Positions 1 through 8,617 of a stretch of DNA of 64,000 nucleotides are shown here, piece after piece (the stretch's first letter is position 1; every line of letters begins with the position of its first letter). This stretch comes from Halocatena marina (GTDB lineage: Archaea; Halobacteriota; Halobacteria; Halobacteriales; Haloarculaceae): contig NZ_JALLPK010000001.1 in the NCBI RefSeq assembly GCF_023276375.1, positions 1,488,001 through 1,552,000 on the forward strand. The letters are read 5' to 3'. A program made the position numbers and the translations under genes. Below the pieces are notes generated by a model. It had not been told where the DNA came from and did not search any database. It saw nothing but the letters and a program-made list of their open reading frames with translations.

Positions 1-490
1 TATCGCTGGGGTCGTGCTGTCCATCGCCGTCGAGGACAACGAGGTGGCGAGTATCGAATCTGTATGCCGTCTCGAATGCTGTTTTGAGAGCCGCTCCGTA
101 TCCACGGTTCCGTCCGTGTTCGACGACAGTCACACCTGTTTCGTTCGCTAAGACGGCTGTGTTGTCCTCACTTCCGTCGTCGATAACGAGGACGTGATCA
201 GCGTATTTACTGGCTCGCTGTGCGACATCGCCAATCGTGGCTGCTTCGTTGTACGCGGGAATTGCTACGAGTACGGTACAGACCGCCTCAGAGTGCTCTG
301 GCTCAGTTGTCCCACCAGTGTTGTGGCCGTCCCCACGTTCGATTGTTGCGCCGTTTGTGAGGATTCCGTCTATGAGATTGGGACCCGAGCGTGCCGACGT
401 GCTGCTATCGTCGATGCTGTCAGCAATCACTCTTATCTGTTCGTTTGTAGGAGCAACCTCTGTGTTTCCTTTATTCGGCCCTTCGGTCAT
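1..490 (-). CDS. Family 2 glycosyltransferase, N-terminal part (runs off the window)
   Basis: Reading leftwards from an ATG at 488-490 gives an open frame of 163 codons to the window edge, so the gene is cut. After a variable N-terminal stretch of about 85 residues come the marks of a GT-A fold family 2 transferase: VAIPAYNEAATIGDV (first nucleotide-binding strand), VIDDGSEDNT (the DDGS motif) and LDGDGQHDPSD (a DxD-like metal and sugar-nucleotide site). Members of this family move a sugar from UDP-, GDP- or dTDP-sugars to a lipid carrier or glycan at the inner face of the membrane. The following genes (FemAB-like transferase, exported beta-helix protein, large membrane protein) fit a surface glycan locus. 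The acceptor and sugar cannot be told from the visible part. Confidence 0.88.
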   Translation of the reverse strand, partial: MTEGPNKGNTEVAPTNEQIRVIADSIDDSSTSARSGPNLIDGILTNGATIERGDGHNTGGTTEPEHSEAVCTVLVAIPAYNEAATIGDVAQRASKYADHVLVIDDGSEDNTAVLANETGVTVVEHGRNRGYGAALKTAFETAYRFDTRHLVVLDGDGQHDPSD

Positions 491-747
491 CTTTGGTCAT
501 GGCTGTGAGCTAGATGTAATGAGTAGTAAATATCAACCAGTTCAGCGAATGGAATGACTTATTAAACCGTGAATTATTTCTCAGTCGAGAACTACTTCGC
601 GAACAAACCAGATAATCCTGTCCTCGTCTCTCGAACTGACGAGGTATAGCTCGAAAATGACAATTTGCCGAATAACATGCTATCAGTGATGCTCACCATC
701 CAAATGATAAAATAATAACTGTTGTATATCTTATATGTATACATATC

Positions 748-1749
748 ATGCACATTAAGACACTCACACTCTCTGAATGGGACGATGCGCTTCCGACTAC
801 CGGCTATGGATGGGCTCACAGACCCGAGACGCTTCAGGTCCTCGATAACTACACAAGAGGCGAACTACGTCTCTATGGAGGATTCAAAGGAGAGCAGCTA
901 ATTGGCTTACTTCCCGCTGTTATTCGAAACGAGCTCTTCGCAAAGGCAGTCATCTCTCCACCGCCTGGATTCGGAATTCCACAGATGGGACCTATACTGA
1001 TGCCGACGAGCCCCAAGCAACGCAAGCAAGAGATTGTAAACCGTAAATTCACCAGCGCGATACTCGATCATGTGGCTGCCCACGATCTGCTCACGCTCTT
1101 TGGGATGTCCTGTAGCACTAAGTACGCCGACCCGCGTCCTTATCTCTGGGCAGGATTCGATGTCGAGACGCGTTTTACCTACCAGCTCCCGCTCGATGCC
1201 ATAACTCCCGAGCGTCTTTTGCAGTCGTTCAGTCGTGAAGCCAGACGGGGTATTCGGGATGCGGAGGATGCAGGAGTAACTGTTACAATCCAAGGAGTCG
1301 ACGGTGCGCGAGACATCTACTCGGCTCACAAGGCCCGTCGAAACGAGCAGGGTGATAACTATCCGGTGTCGTGGGAGTATATTCGTGATCTTGTGGCGAC
1401 GCTTGGAGATCGTATCCGGGTCTACGTCGCCGAAACGTCCGACGGAGAGTTTGCCAGTGGTATCACAGTGGTCTACTCGAACGACACAGGGTATTCCCTC
1501 CAGGGTGGGACACGCACTGACCGCCAGAGCGGGAGCGCTAACGAACTGTTGCACTGGCGTATCATCGAAGACATACTCACAGATCCAGCACTCGCTTCGA
1601 TCGACCGGTACGATCTCGGAAACGCAAACATCGAGTCCCTTGCACACTACAAAAGCAAATACAGTGCTGAGCCGGTTCCACATTATCTCATAAAATCTGG
1701 AAGGTTGATGGACCTCGCACAGAAAGCATACGAACTAATTGCCTATTAG
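748..1749 (+). CDS. FemAB/GNAT-fold acyl- or aminoacyl-transferase-like protein
   Basis: A 333-residue protein starting at ATG 748. The C-terminal half (about residues 150-310) has the layout of FemAB/acetyltransferase-6 type GNAT domains: a basic SREARRGIRDAEDAG helix, a strand ending VAETSDGEFASGI, and a GGTRTDRQSGSANELLHW segment typical of the cofactor-binding and last helix region. Bacterial FemAB proteins add amino acids to peptidoglycan precursors. Archaeal and exopolysaccharide-linked relatives are thought to acylate or aminoacylate surface glycans, and this protein stands among such genes. AT-rich TATA-like sequence at about 722-735 lies some 20 nt before the start, suggesting a short or absent leader. 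The substrate is unknown. No signal peptide or membrane segment is visible. Confidence 0.75.
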   Translation: MHIKTLTLSEWDDALPTTGYGWAHRPETLQVLDNYTRGELRLYGGFKGEQLIGLLPAVIRNELFAKAVISPPPGFGIPQMGPILMPTSPKQRKQEIVNRKFTSAILDHVAAHDLLTLFGMSCSTKYADPRPYLWAGFDVETRFTYQLPLDAITPERLLQSFSREARRGIRDAEDAGVTVTIQGVDGARDIYSAHKARRNEQGDNYPVSWEYIRDLVATLGDRIRVYVAETSDGEFASGITVVYSNDTGYSLQGGTRTDRQSGSANELLHWRIIEDILTDPALASIDRYDLGNANIESLAHYKSKYSAEPVPHYLIKSGRLMDLAQKAYELIAY

Positions 1750-1911
1750 AATCACTAAAATAACATGTATTCGTTTGTTGGTTTACGTTCTGGCACTATG
1801 AGAGAGTCCGTTTTGCTGATCTTACTGGGTGCGCAATGAGGCGATAATCAGTAGTTCCACACACTCAATGACACAATAGCCAATTCTCTCGGGGAGAATT
1901 TCTTTCTGTGA

Positions 1912-3240
1912 ATGAGCAACGAGCCGATGTCGATCAGAAGGCGAACGTTCTTAGCGATCGTGAGCGCGAGTAGCGCTGTGATCGCCGGCTCGTTTTTGCA
2001 CCGACCAGACGACAAACGAGATCACACTGCGGAGCCGCTAATGACCATCGATCAAGTCTATCAAATCACAGAACAGTACTACATCGGACCGAAACAGGAA
2101 CGCCCTCCAGCAAACGAAGCCGAAGGCACGATCTGGGAGGTGACTGACGCAAATCAGATAGGTGGAACCCAACGGACGCTCTCAGACGGCGAGCGTTGGG
2201 TCACGTTGAACATCGAACCTGACGCGCTCAATTCGTCGATACGACCGGGCGAGTACTATCTCACGCCCAACGACGGGATCGAGGGGATCCAGCGAGTGAT
2301 CGACCGGACAGGGGGTAACGTTGTCATTCGTCTTGCACCAGGAACATACGCCGGTAGCGAACTCACGCTTGCCCACGGCGTTATGCTGCAGGGTTCAGGC
2401 TATAACGCGACCAAGATCAAGCTCAAAGACGGAGCAAATACCGACCTGATAACGACGCCAGATCCGCCAAAGCGCAACGTAATGGCATGCACTCTTCAGA
2501 ACATCACGTTCGACGGGAATAAGAAGAACAACAGTGCTGGCAACGTCGTCTATGGTGCATTCTGGAACAGCCGATTCATCAATTGTGGGTTCCATTCCGC
2601 ACCTGAGGCCGGATTTTGGCTAGCTGGTTCCGTGGCAAGCACTGACGACAACCACTTTACAGGCTGTCAGTTCACCACCAACGAAGGAGTGGGTCTTCGT
2701 GGCGGTGCGAATAAAGAATCACATCCCGCTGTCGGTGTTGTGCGTGTTGACACCAACTGGTTCGGACACAACGGCGGTCCGGCGATCGTCGCCCGTGGAA
2801 ATTCGTGGAAGATCACCAACTCTAAACTCTATCATAACGCCAGCGAGCGGGGCGCATCGATTGAACTCGATCGATGCAGCTATGCGACCGTTAGCGGCTG
2901 TGATAGCTACCTGGGACGAACGGATCGAGATCACATCACGGTACGGGCGTCCAAAGGTGTGAACAGCGTCGGAAACCAGATCAAAAACAATGATTTTCGC
3001 GGAGAGTATCGATCAGCGGTACGATGTCTTGCCGACGCGGATGAGATCACAGCGCTCCAAGTTCATGGAAACACGATACAAAACAGTGCGAACGCAATCG
3101 GTGGGATCATCACGCGCACTGAGAACGGTGGATCGTTTGCTAACTGTTCGTTCAAAGACAACATTTTCACCAGCACGATGGCCGGTTCGAAGATTAATCT
3201 CTCTGCTGGATGGGTCAGTGTAGGAAATCTCAACGCCTAA
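1912..3240 (+). CDS. Tat-exported right-handed beta-helix protein
   Basis: A 442-residue protein with an N-terminal twin-arginine signal (RRRTFLAIVSASSAVIAG, about residues 9-26), so it is predicted to fold in the cytoplasm and be exported. After a linker of about 100 residues, a segment beginning GIEGIQRVIDRTGGNVVIRL resembles the first turn of a pectate-lyase-like right-handed parallel beta-helix. Repeated short strands with Asn and Gly turns follow (for example ITFDGNKKNNSAGN, NHFTGCQFTTNEG, NDFRGEYRS and VHGNTIQNS). Such proteins are often polysaccharide lyases, hydrolases or epimerases, or surface-bound glycan binders. No catalytic signature of a named lyase family is clear. Its place beside glycosyltransferase-type genes suggests a role on the cell's own surface glycan or on imported polysaccharide. 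Confidence 0.8.
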   Translation: MSNEPMSIRRRTFLAIVSASSAVIAGSFLHRPDDKRDHTAEPLMTIDQVYQITEQYYIGPKQERPPANEAEGTIWEVTDANQIGGTQRTLSDGERWVTLNIEPDALNSSIRPGEYYLTPNDGIEGIQRVIDRTGGNVVIRLAPGTYAGSELTLAHGVMLQGSGYNATKIKLKDGANTDLITTPDPPKRNVMACTLQNITFDGNKKNNSAGNVVYGAFWNSRFINCGFHSAPEAGFWLAGSVASTDDNHFTGCQFTTNEGVGLRGGANKESHPAVGVVRVDTNWFGHNGGPAIVARGNSWKITNSKLYHNASERGASIELDRCSYATVSGCDSYLGRTDRDHITVRASKGVNSVGNQIKNNDFRGEYRSAVRCLADADEITALQVHGNTIQNSANAIGGIITRTENGGSFANCSFKDNIFTSTMAGSKINLSAGWVSVGNLNA

Positions 3241-3332
3241 TAGTCTGGGACATCTTTATCTCTCGTCTCGCTGAACGAATCTTGACATTGCGAAGTGACA
3301 TCAAGTTCGTTGCCAGCACGACAGCAACGAGA

Positions 3333-5486
3333 TCACCGCGAGACGTAGTAGATCGTCACTTGTTCGTTGCTGTACACTACCTCAGCCGTCGAGAGAGTCT
3401 CCGTATAGAATGGTGTCTTTTGGACATCAATGTACTCGCTGTCGCTATTCAGCTTCCGCATCGGCTTCTTGCTCACGTAAACGTATGCACTATGGTTCAG
3501 TGACGTTCGTTTCAGCCAGATTGGCTCCAGCTCATCCGCAGGGACCACCTCGCTCACGAGCAACCCGTCTCTGCTTTTGATATGACTCCATTCGTTGTAA
3601 ACCGCGGTAGGCTCGTCGTTTGCGTGGTTCGCTAACCATCTCGTGGCTTCGACCTCGCTTTGACTGTACACCGGCCAGCCGGCATCTTCGTCCATGTTGA
3701 TGTTGTATGGAGGTACTTGCTGACCAGCGAGCGCGAAGATGGTGCCTGAGCTGAATAGAAACAGCACGGCGAGAAACACCGCAAAGAGACCGTCAATGGG
3801 GATTGCATCGATGCGCGATCGGAGATCACTCCGTGGAAGAAAGCCAGCGAGTTGTGAAACGATCGAGACCGCAGTTCGTGATCCAACGAGCGCAAAGGGC
3901 GAAACTACGAACAGAGCGATTTGGAGCGTCCGGTCGAACCCCATCCCGAACGTGAAGACGACCGACGCAACGAGGAATGCGAACACACCGGCTGAAAACA
4001 GGCTATACTCGACGGATCTGGCATCGTCAGAGCTAGTGACAGTCGAATACAACGCGCTGATCATTCCGACCCCGATGAGCCCCACCAGTGCGATATACAG
4101 GAACTTATAGAGAATCCAATATACCGACGTGAATCCTGTCGTTGCGTAGGCCGCGCCGCTTCGCTCGGTCGTCGGAAACGGCAATGACGCTACGATCTCG
4201 TAGCCGACTCCGACGACGCGATAAAAGTTCACTCCGGAGGCAGAGAATAGATACCAGACGATCCAGAATCCCCCGAGGAAAGCGATGAGACCCGGTCGAG
4301 AGATTCGACCGTCGATATCTGTCTGAGTCAGCACCTGCAGTCCGTGGCGAGCCACGACGGTACCGCCGAGAAACGCGGCGAATAACAAACTAACGCCGTA
4401 GTGTGAGAACGTGAGTCCGATGGCGAACGAGATACCGATGACCCATTGCTGTATGTCTGATAGTCCGTCATCGAGAAACACGACAAGCAGGAATACGGCG
4501 AACAGTCCCGCAACCAGTTGCTTGTCGGGCATATCTTTGAAAAAGCCGTAGTAGAACACGAGCGCAAACGGAGCTAGTGTAGCGATGGAGCGGTCCTCGA
4601 AGGTGCTCCGTACAATATACCAGACGCCGAGTGGTAGTAGCGATACGAGCAACGGATAGATGGCCTTGTAGACCCAGATGAGATCCAGTCCTGTAACCTT
4701 CGAATAGACGGCCGCCAACAGCGTGACCGTTGCAAGTGAGTTACTCGGGGATCGCCGCCCTGGATCCCAGTACTCATTGTTGAGGATGTCTGCTGCCGTG
4801 AAATACTCGAAATGAATATCGAAGCCCCACAGATGGCCCGAAACCAACGTCATCTGGAAGAGGACAGACGCCGACACCGCCCAGATTGCGTAGGGTGCCA
4901 AGGTAGACGACTCTTCCCACCACCAGAGTAGCAATGGTACGATCGAGAGCAAGCACAACAGCACGATGAGTAATCCATTAGATCCGCCGTCGGTGAGTAT
5001 CGTGACGAGTACTGAATACACGGGCAACAGGCTCAGTCCTACGACGGCAACCCAATCGCGGCCCGATAGCGATAGCGACTGTAGCGGCGAGGTGGATCGA
5101 CTGCTAGTGTAGCGAGCAGTGCTCAATCCAAGCACGAGCACCGACACAGCGGCTGTCAGGTGTCTCGACGTGAGCGGACGATCGAAGCCCAGCAGTGGCA
5201 GTGCAGCGTTGAGTATGAGCGAGAAGACAGTCACGATAGTCAAGCTGAGACCAACCGCGTAGATAGCGGTTCGACCGGAGGGCTGGTCATCAACCCTGAG
5301 CAGTGCAACGAGCAAATATCCCGGCACAGCCGTGAGAAGGATAACCCCAAAGACGGGACGCAAAACGAGACTTCCCGGTAGTTCGCCACCGAGAGCAATA
5401 TTGGTCAAGAGATACGCGATCATCACGGCGAGTGACACCGATTTCGTCCAATTAAAAAGCCGATCCATATCGTATCGTCTGTTCAT
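3333..5486 (-). CDS. Large polytopic membrane protein, DUF2206-like
   Basis: A 717-residue protein from ATG 5486. About 580 residues consist of closely packed hydrophobic segments (roughly 14 or more membrane helices), followed by a soluble extracytoplasmic-type tail of about 130 residues that ends in short strands (VYSNEQVTIYYV). This layout is that of archaeal DUF2206 proteins and of GT-C type membrane glycosyltransferases, which carry an acidic loop after the first helices and a soluble C-terminal domain. It converges on the beta-helix gene and belongs to the surface-glycan neighbourhood at the left of the window. The family assignment is from overall layout, not from a catalytic motif. 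A role in polysaccharide or glycolipid assembly is inference. Confidence 0.7.
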   Translation of the reverse strand: MNRRYDMDRLFNWTKSVSLAVMIAYLLTNIALGGELPGSLVLRPVFGVILLTAVPGYLLVALLRVDDQPSGRTAIYAVGLSLTIVTVFSLILNAALPLLGFDRPLTSRHLTAAVSVLVLGLSTARYTSSRSTSPLQSLSLSGRDWVAVVGLSLLPVYSVLVTILTDGGSNGLLIVLLCLLSIVPLLLWWWEESSTLAPYAIWAVSASVLFQMTLVSGHLWGFDIHFEYFTAADILNNEYWDPGRRSPSNSLATVTLLAAVYSKVTGLDLIWVYKAIYPLLVSLLPLGVWYIVRSTFEDRSIATLAPFALVFYYGFFKDMPDKQLVAGLFAVFLLVVFLDDGLSDIQQWVIGISFAIGLTFSHYGVSLLFAAFLGGTVVARHGLQVLTQTDIDGRISRPGLIAFLGGFWIVWYLFSASGVNFYRVVGVGYEIVASLPFPTTERSGAAYATTGFTSVYWILYKFLYIALVGLIGVGMISALYSTVTSSDDARSVEYSLFSAGVFAFLVASVVFTFGMGFDRTLQIALFVVSPFALVGSRTAVSIVSQLAGFLPRSDLRSRIDAIPIDGLFAVFLAVLFLFSSGTIFALAGQQVPPYNINMDEDAGWPVYSQSEVEATRWLANHANDEPTAVYNEWSHIKSRDGLLVSEVVPADELEPIWLKRTSLNHSAYVYVSKKPMRKLNSDSEYIDVQKTPFYTETLSTAEVVYSNEQVTIYYVSR

Positions 5487-6249
5487 CTTTTGCCTCCTCT
5501 GTGATAATCAATGAGTGAATAAACCGATCAATGGACTCGTTGAACCGTGAAACTGAACGCTGCAGAGGCTACTGAGCGATGGTCGGGAACGCATCTGTTC
5601 TCTGAAACGGCCATCCGTCACAACACCGACAGTGATGATCGATTAATCGAGATACTCCCGGGACGTTAGATTGGTCTGCTGTGTCTGTCGCGTTCGGTGA
5701 GCGGGTTGCGTCGATTGGATGTGGTAGCTGATAGAGATTCGCGGTTGTATCGTCACGGACAGCGGTCAAGAGGACTGTATCATCTACTGAAACGAGAAGT
5801 TCTTTGTAGTCGTAGATGTGTCTCTTCGGGACGATTACGACACCGCAATGATCGCGGACGGGGACCGAATTACACCTGTCGGTGATGCCCATGGACAGTT
5901 CATCGTCGCAAAGCAAGGATGAGAGTGTTCCCCACTGGAGAGCAGCCAGCAGAAGTGTATCTAATAACTGCTAAAATCACTGGTGCATCCGGTGAGTACG
6001 CATTCCCAGCGTTTCATATCAGGTATTTATACAGTGACAGAGAAGAACTATATACACCCCAGAGTGTTTGTGGAGACTGTCTCATACAACAACAGATTAA
6101 CCGTTCTCGTGTCTGCTCACGATTAATGACGATATTATTATGTTAAAATGATAATGGCGAGTTTATCGTCAATAGAAGAGAAGAGATGCCAACGTACTCC
6201 TCTTCTATTCAGCCAATCCACAGCGTCGAGATATTTCACTCCGGTAAAA
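5487..6249. other. 763-base stretch without an intact gene
   Basis: No convincing full gene. Frames on both strands are short and of biased composition. The only coding-like segment is the short plus-strand fragment at 5791-5922, listed separately. The last 250 bases are AT-rich. Confidence 0.6.
5791..5922 (+). pseudogene. Possible C-terminal remnant of a DUF4352-like domain
   Basis: An open stretch of 43 codons ending in TGA at 5920-5922, closed upstream by a TGA at 5788-5790 in the same frame. It reads NEKFFVVVDVSLRDDYDTAM and continues to GDAHGQFIVAKQG. Alternating hydrophobic strands after a Lys-Phe start resemble the first strands of DUF4352-type beta-sandwich domains of exported archaeal proteins. 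There is no start codon and no upstream domain in any nearby frame, so if genuine it is a gene fragment. The match is short and the call is weak. Confidence 0.2.
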
Positions 6250-7188
6250 TCACAAGATTGACACCTGAATCCCATAGTATCCGATACCAAGCATCAACAA
6301 GTAGATCCCATTGATCGCATCTAGCTCATACACTAACCGATGATATTTGTCAGTTCTGTCGTATAGTAGATATACGACAACCAGCGCCAGAACCGCGAAG
6401 ATCGGTAGCCAAGAGTAGAGTTGAAACACCATCCCGAAAATAAAGTAGGAGGCAGGAAGTCCCACAATGAGCAGCCGTCGGACGCGATCGCGTCCGAATT
6501 TGACGACGAAGTTCTCACTGTCTGATTTCTCGTCGTGTTCTGCGTCTTTGATATCTTTATACGAGACGTTAATTGTCATCACGAGTGTTATCAGTGTGAA
6601 TATGAGTCCCGTGAACGGTGACGGCTGATCGACAACCGTCGCCGATCCAAGGAGGAAACAACAGCCTCCCAACAGACCAATCGAGAGCATTGCAGTGTAC
6701 GCATTCGATTTCAATCGGATTGGTCGAATAGAATACGCTGCGAAGACGACGATGAATCCAAGCACACTGAAAAGAGCGTATGCATTGATCGCGAACGCAA
6801 ACAATCCTCCGAAAACGGACAATGCGACTCCCGTAAGCAGTGTTATTCTATCTGGGATTTCGTTCTGTGTTGTTGCTCGGTTTTGGTTTGAATGTTTGTC
6901 CGTGTCCTTATCGTAGAGGTCGTTGATCAACCACTGACCCCAGTTAGCGAATGACACGGCGACGATTGCTGCACCCAGTAGGAAGGGGAGTTCTTGTGAA
7001 ACACTTCCATCTTTCAACTCGAACAACATCCCGAACGCGATCATTCCCCAGTAGGCGAACGTACAGGGGACCATTCTCGAAATTCGCTTTGCGAGCAACG
7101 TGGTTGCTTGAGTTGAATTGATTACGAGAGCTAAAGCTCCGATCCCGACAGTACCTGCTAACAGTGTGAAGTTGGTGACTACAGCCAT
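6250..7188 (-). CDS. UbiA-family membrane prenyltransferase
   Basis: About 312 residues from ATG 7188 (a GTG at 7203 is a possible longer start). Around eight or nine membrane helices are visible. Both UbiA aspartate-rich motifs are intact: NDLYDKDTDK (about residues 89-98) and YKDIKDAEHDEKSD (about residues 211-224). These bind the Mg-diphosphate of the prenyl donor. The family transfers a prenyl chain to an aromatic ring, a glycerol lipid or a carotenoid (in haloarchaea digeranylgeranylglyceryl phosphate synthase, menaquinone-type MenA and the bacterioruberin lycopene elongase). The acceptor here cannot be read. It lies on the same strand as the polyprenyl synthase operon and 391 bases beyond it, so a role in the same isoprenoid pathway is likely but unproven. 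Confidence 0.88.
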   Translation of the reverse strand: MAVVTNFTLLAGTVGIGALALVINSTQATTLLAKRISRMVPCTFAYWGMIAFGMLFELKDGSVSQELPFLLGAAIVAVSFANWGQWLINDLYDKDTDKHSNQNRATTQNEIPDRITLLTGVALSVFGGLFAFAINAYALFSVLGFIVVFAAYSIRPIRLKSNAYTAMLSIGLLGGCCFLLGSATVVDQPSPFTGLIFTLITLVMTINVSYKDIKDAEHDEKSDSENFVVKFGRDRVRRLLIVGLPASYFIFGMVFQLYSWLPIFAVLALVVVYLLYDRTDKYHRLVYELDAINGIYLLMLGIGYYGIQVSIL

Positions 7189-7203
7189 ATTCAGATCTTT
7201 CAC

Positions 7204-7579
7204 TCCCTATGTTGTATTTTACGGGTAACTTCTGCGCTGTGTGGTGACATCGTGAAACGTGGATGTACGGACGATACGAGTCTGCGTGCGTTTACAACCG
7301 TCATTTATGCGCATGTCACGTATTTATTTTTAATCCGATATGCTGAGTTAGTAGATGCGGTGGTACTTTTTAGCAATTATGTTTTTATTCTATCATTGCC
7401 TAATTGTTTTAATATCCAAATACATCCGTCTCAGAGGTGATCACACTATCATCAGTTATCAGCAATCACCGGAAATGCCGGTCGTACTGGATAAAACCGG
7501 GTTCAGTTCTACCGTGGGATCCAAATAGAGATAACCATCATCGCTTGTAATCGACTGGGATTCAGTGAGTCGAGCAGTG
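7204..7579. other. Intergenic stretch between UbiA and polyprenyl synthase genes
   Basis: No gene seen. The part next to the UbiA gene (about 7300-7430) is AT-rich and could hold its promoter. A small perfect hairpin (ACCGG, 5-base loop, CCGGT) lies at 7468-7482, downstream of the polyprenyl synthase stop, but has no T-run after it in the direction of transcription. Confidence 0.5.
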
Positions 7580-8608
7580 CTACTGACCTTGTGAATCAGT
7601 TCCCCGTTCTGTGACGAATTGACAGAGTGCAATAAGCCGATCTCGTTGGTGAGAGTCTGGTAGAGCAGCTAGTACATTCATAGCGTCGCTGGCGTTTGTT
7701 TTCATCCGCTGGCGAGCGAAGCCGATACTGCCATTCGATTCAAACCGCTCACAGACAGTGTCAATATCAGCACCAGAGGTTTCGGTCGGAGGCTTATCCA
7801 AAATGTCGTAGATTTTTTCCTCGTCAGCATGAACCACCATGAGCGTTCGTTTTCCTTCACGGATATCGTTGCCTATGCTATCTCTGCCGTTGCCCTGCTC
7901 AAGATCGAGCACATCGTCCCGGATTTGAAACGCCTGCCAGAGTCGACCGAGCCGCCGCTGATCGATTCCGATCGTCGTTCCACTGGCCAGCTGTGGTGCA
8001 GAAATGCAGAAATCGAGCAGCACACCGGTTTTCTTCCAGACCATCGTGAGATACTCCTCAACAGTACAGTTTCGCCGATTGGTAAAGTCGAAATCAAGCT
8101 GCTGGCCCTCTGTCATCGTCCGAACTGTCGCAACTGCTCGGGGAATGACTGCTTCGGGAAGCGATTCGAGCGCGTGGGCCAAGAGCATATCACCAATATT
8201 GATCGCATCACACTGGCCGAACTCCTCCCAGAACGCTGGTTCTCCACGACGTACTTGGTCGCCGTCTGCCAAGTCGTCGTGAACCAACGCGTAGGTGTGT
8301 ATTAGCTCAATTCCCGCCGCGAGATCGAGTGCGAGATCTCGGTCGAGACCACAGAGTTCCGCAGCAGTGAGTGTGAGTCCGGGTCGGATACGCTTTCCTC
8401 CCGTTCGTATTTGATACATCAGTCGCTCACTGAACGAGGAGTCATCGACGATATCGTCGATACGGTCGTCGACCACCGGACGAATTTCGTTCTTGAGCCA
8501 CTCGAACACGGCAGACGGCGTGACACTGCCGTTGGTAACGCTGGTGTCGGGGGTCGAATTTCTGAGGTCGATGTCATCAGATGGTCGTGACGGAACGTGA
8601 TCGTGCAT
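7580..8608 (-). CDS. Polyprenyl diphosphate synthase (FPP/GGPP-synthase family)
   Basis: 342 residues from ATG 8608, preceded by GGAG in GGAGATACA. All core motifs of trans-isoprenyl diphosphate synthases are present: GGKRIRP (about 70-76), the first aspartate-rich motif DDLAD (111-115), the second motif DDVLD (231-235) and the GNDIREGKRT lid. The enzyme condenses IPP with allylic diphosphates in the cytosol to make C15-C25 chains. Tyr106, five residues before the first Asp, is a bulky residue at the position that limits chain length in this family, which hints at a short product (inference). The gene starts nine bases after the MMPL stop codon and is its operon partner. A dedicated synthase beside a cyclase-like gene suggests a special isoprenoid rather than the housekeeping GGPP pool. 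Confidence 0.92.
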   Translation of the reverse strand: MHDHVPSRPSDDIDLRNSTPDTSVTNGSVTPSAVFEWLKNEIRPVVDDRIDDIVDDSSFSERLMYQIRTGGKRIRPGLTLTAAELCGLDRDLALDLAAGIELIHTYALVHDDLADGDQVRRGEPAFWEEFGQCDAINIGDMLLAHALESLPEAVIPRAVATVRTMTEGQQLDFDFTNRRNCTVEEYLTMVWKKTGVLLDFCISAPQLASGTTIGIDQRRLGRLWQAFQIRDDVLDLEQGNGRDSIGNDIREGKRTLMVVHADEEKIYDILDKPPTETSGADIDTVCERFESNGSIGFARQRMKTNASDAMNVLAALPDSHQRDRLIALCQFVTERGTDSQGQ

Positions 8609-8617
8609 TGTATCTCC

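Noticed and set aside
907..1683. A 258-codon minus-strand frame
   Set aside because: It is antisense to the FemAB-like gene, which has recognisable family features. The minus frame has none.
7468..7482. A small hairpin downstream of the polyprenyl synthase gene as a terminator
   Set aside because: Five-base stem and no following T-run on the transcribed strand. Haloarchaeal terminators rely on T-rich stretches.
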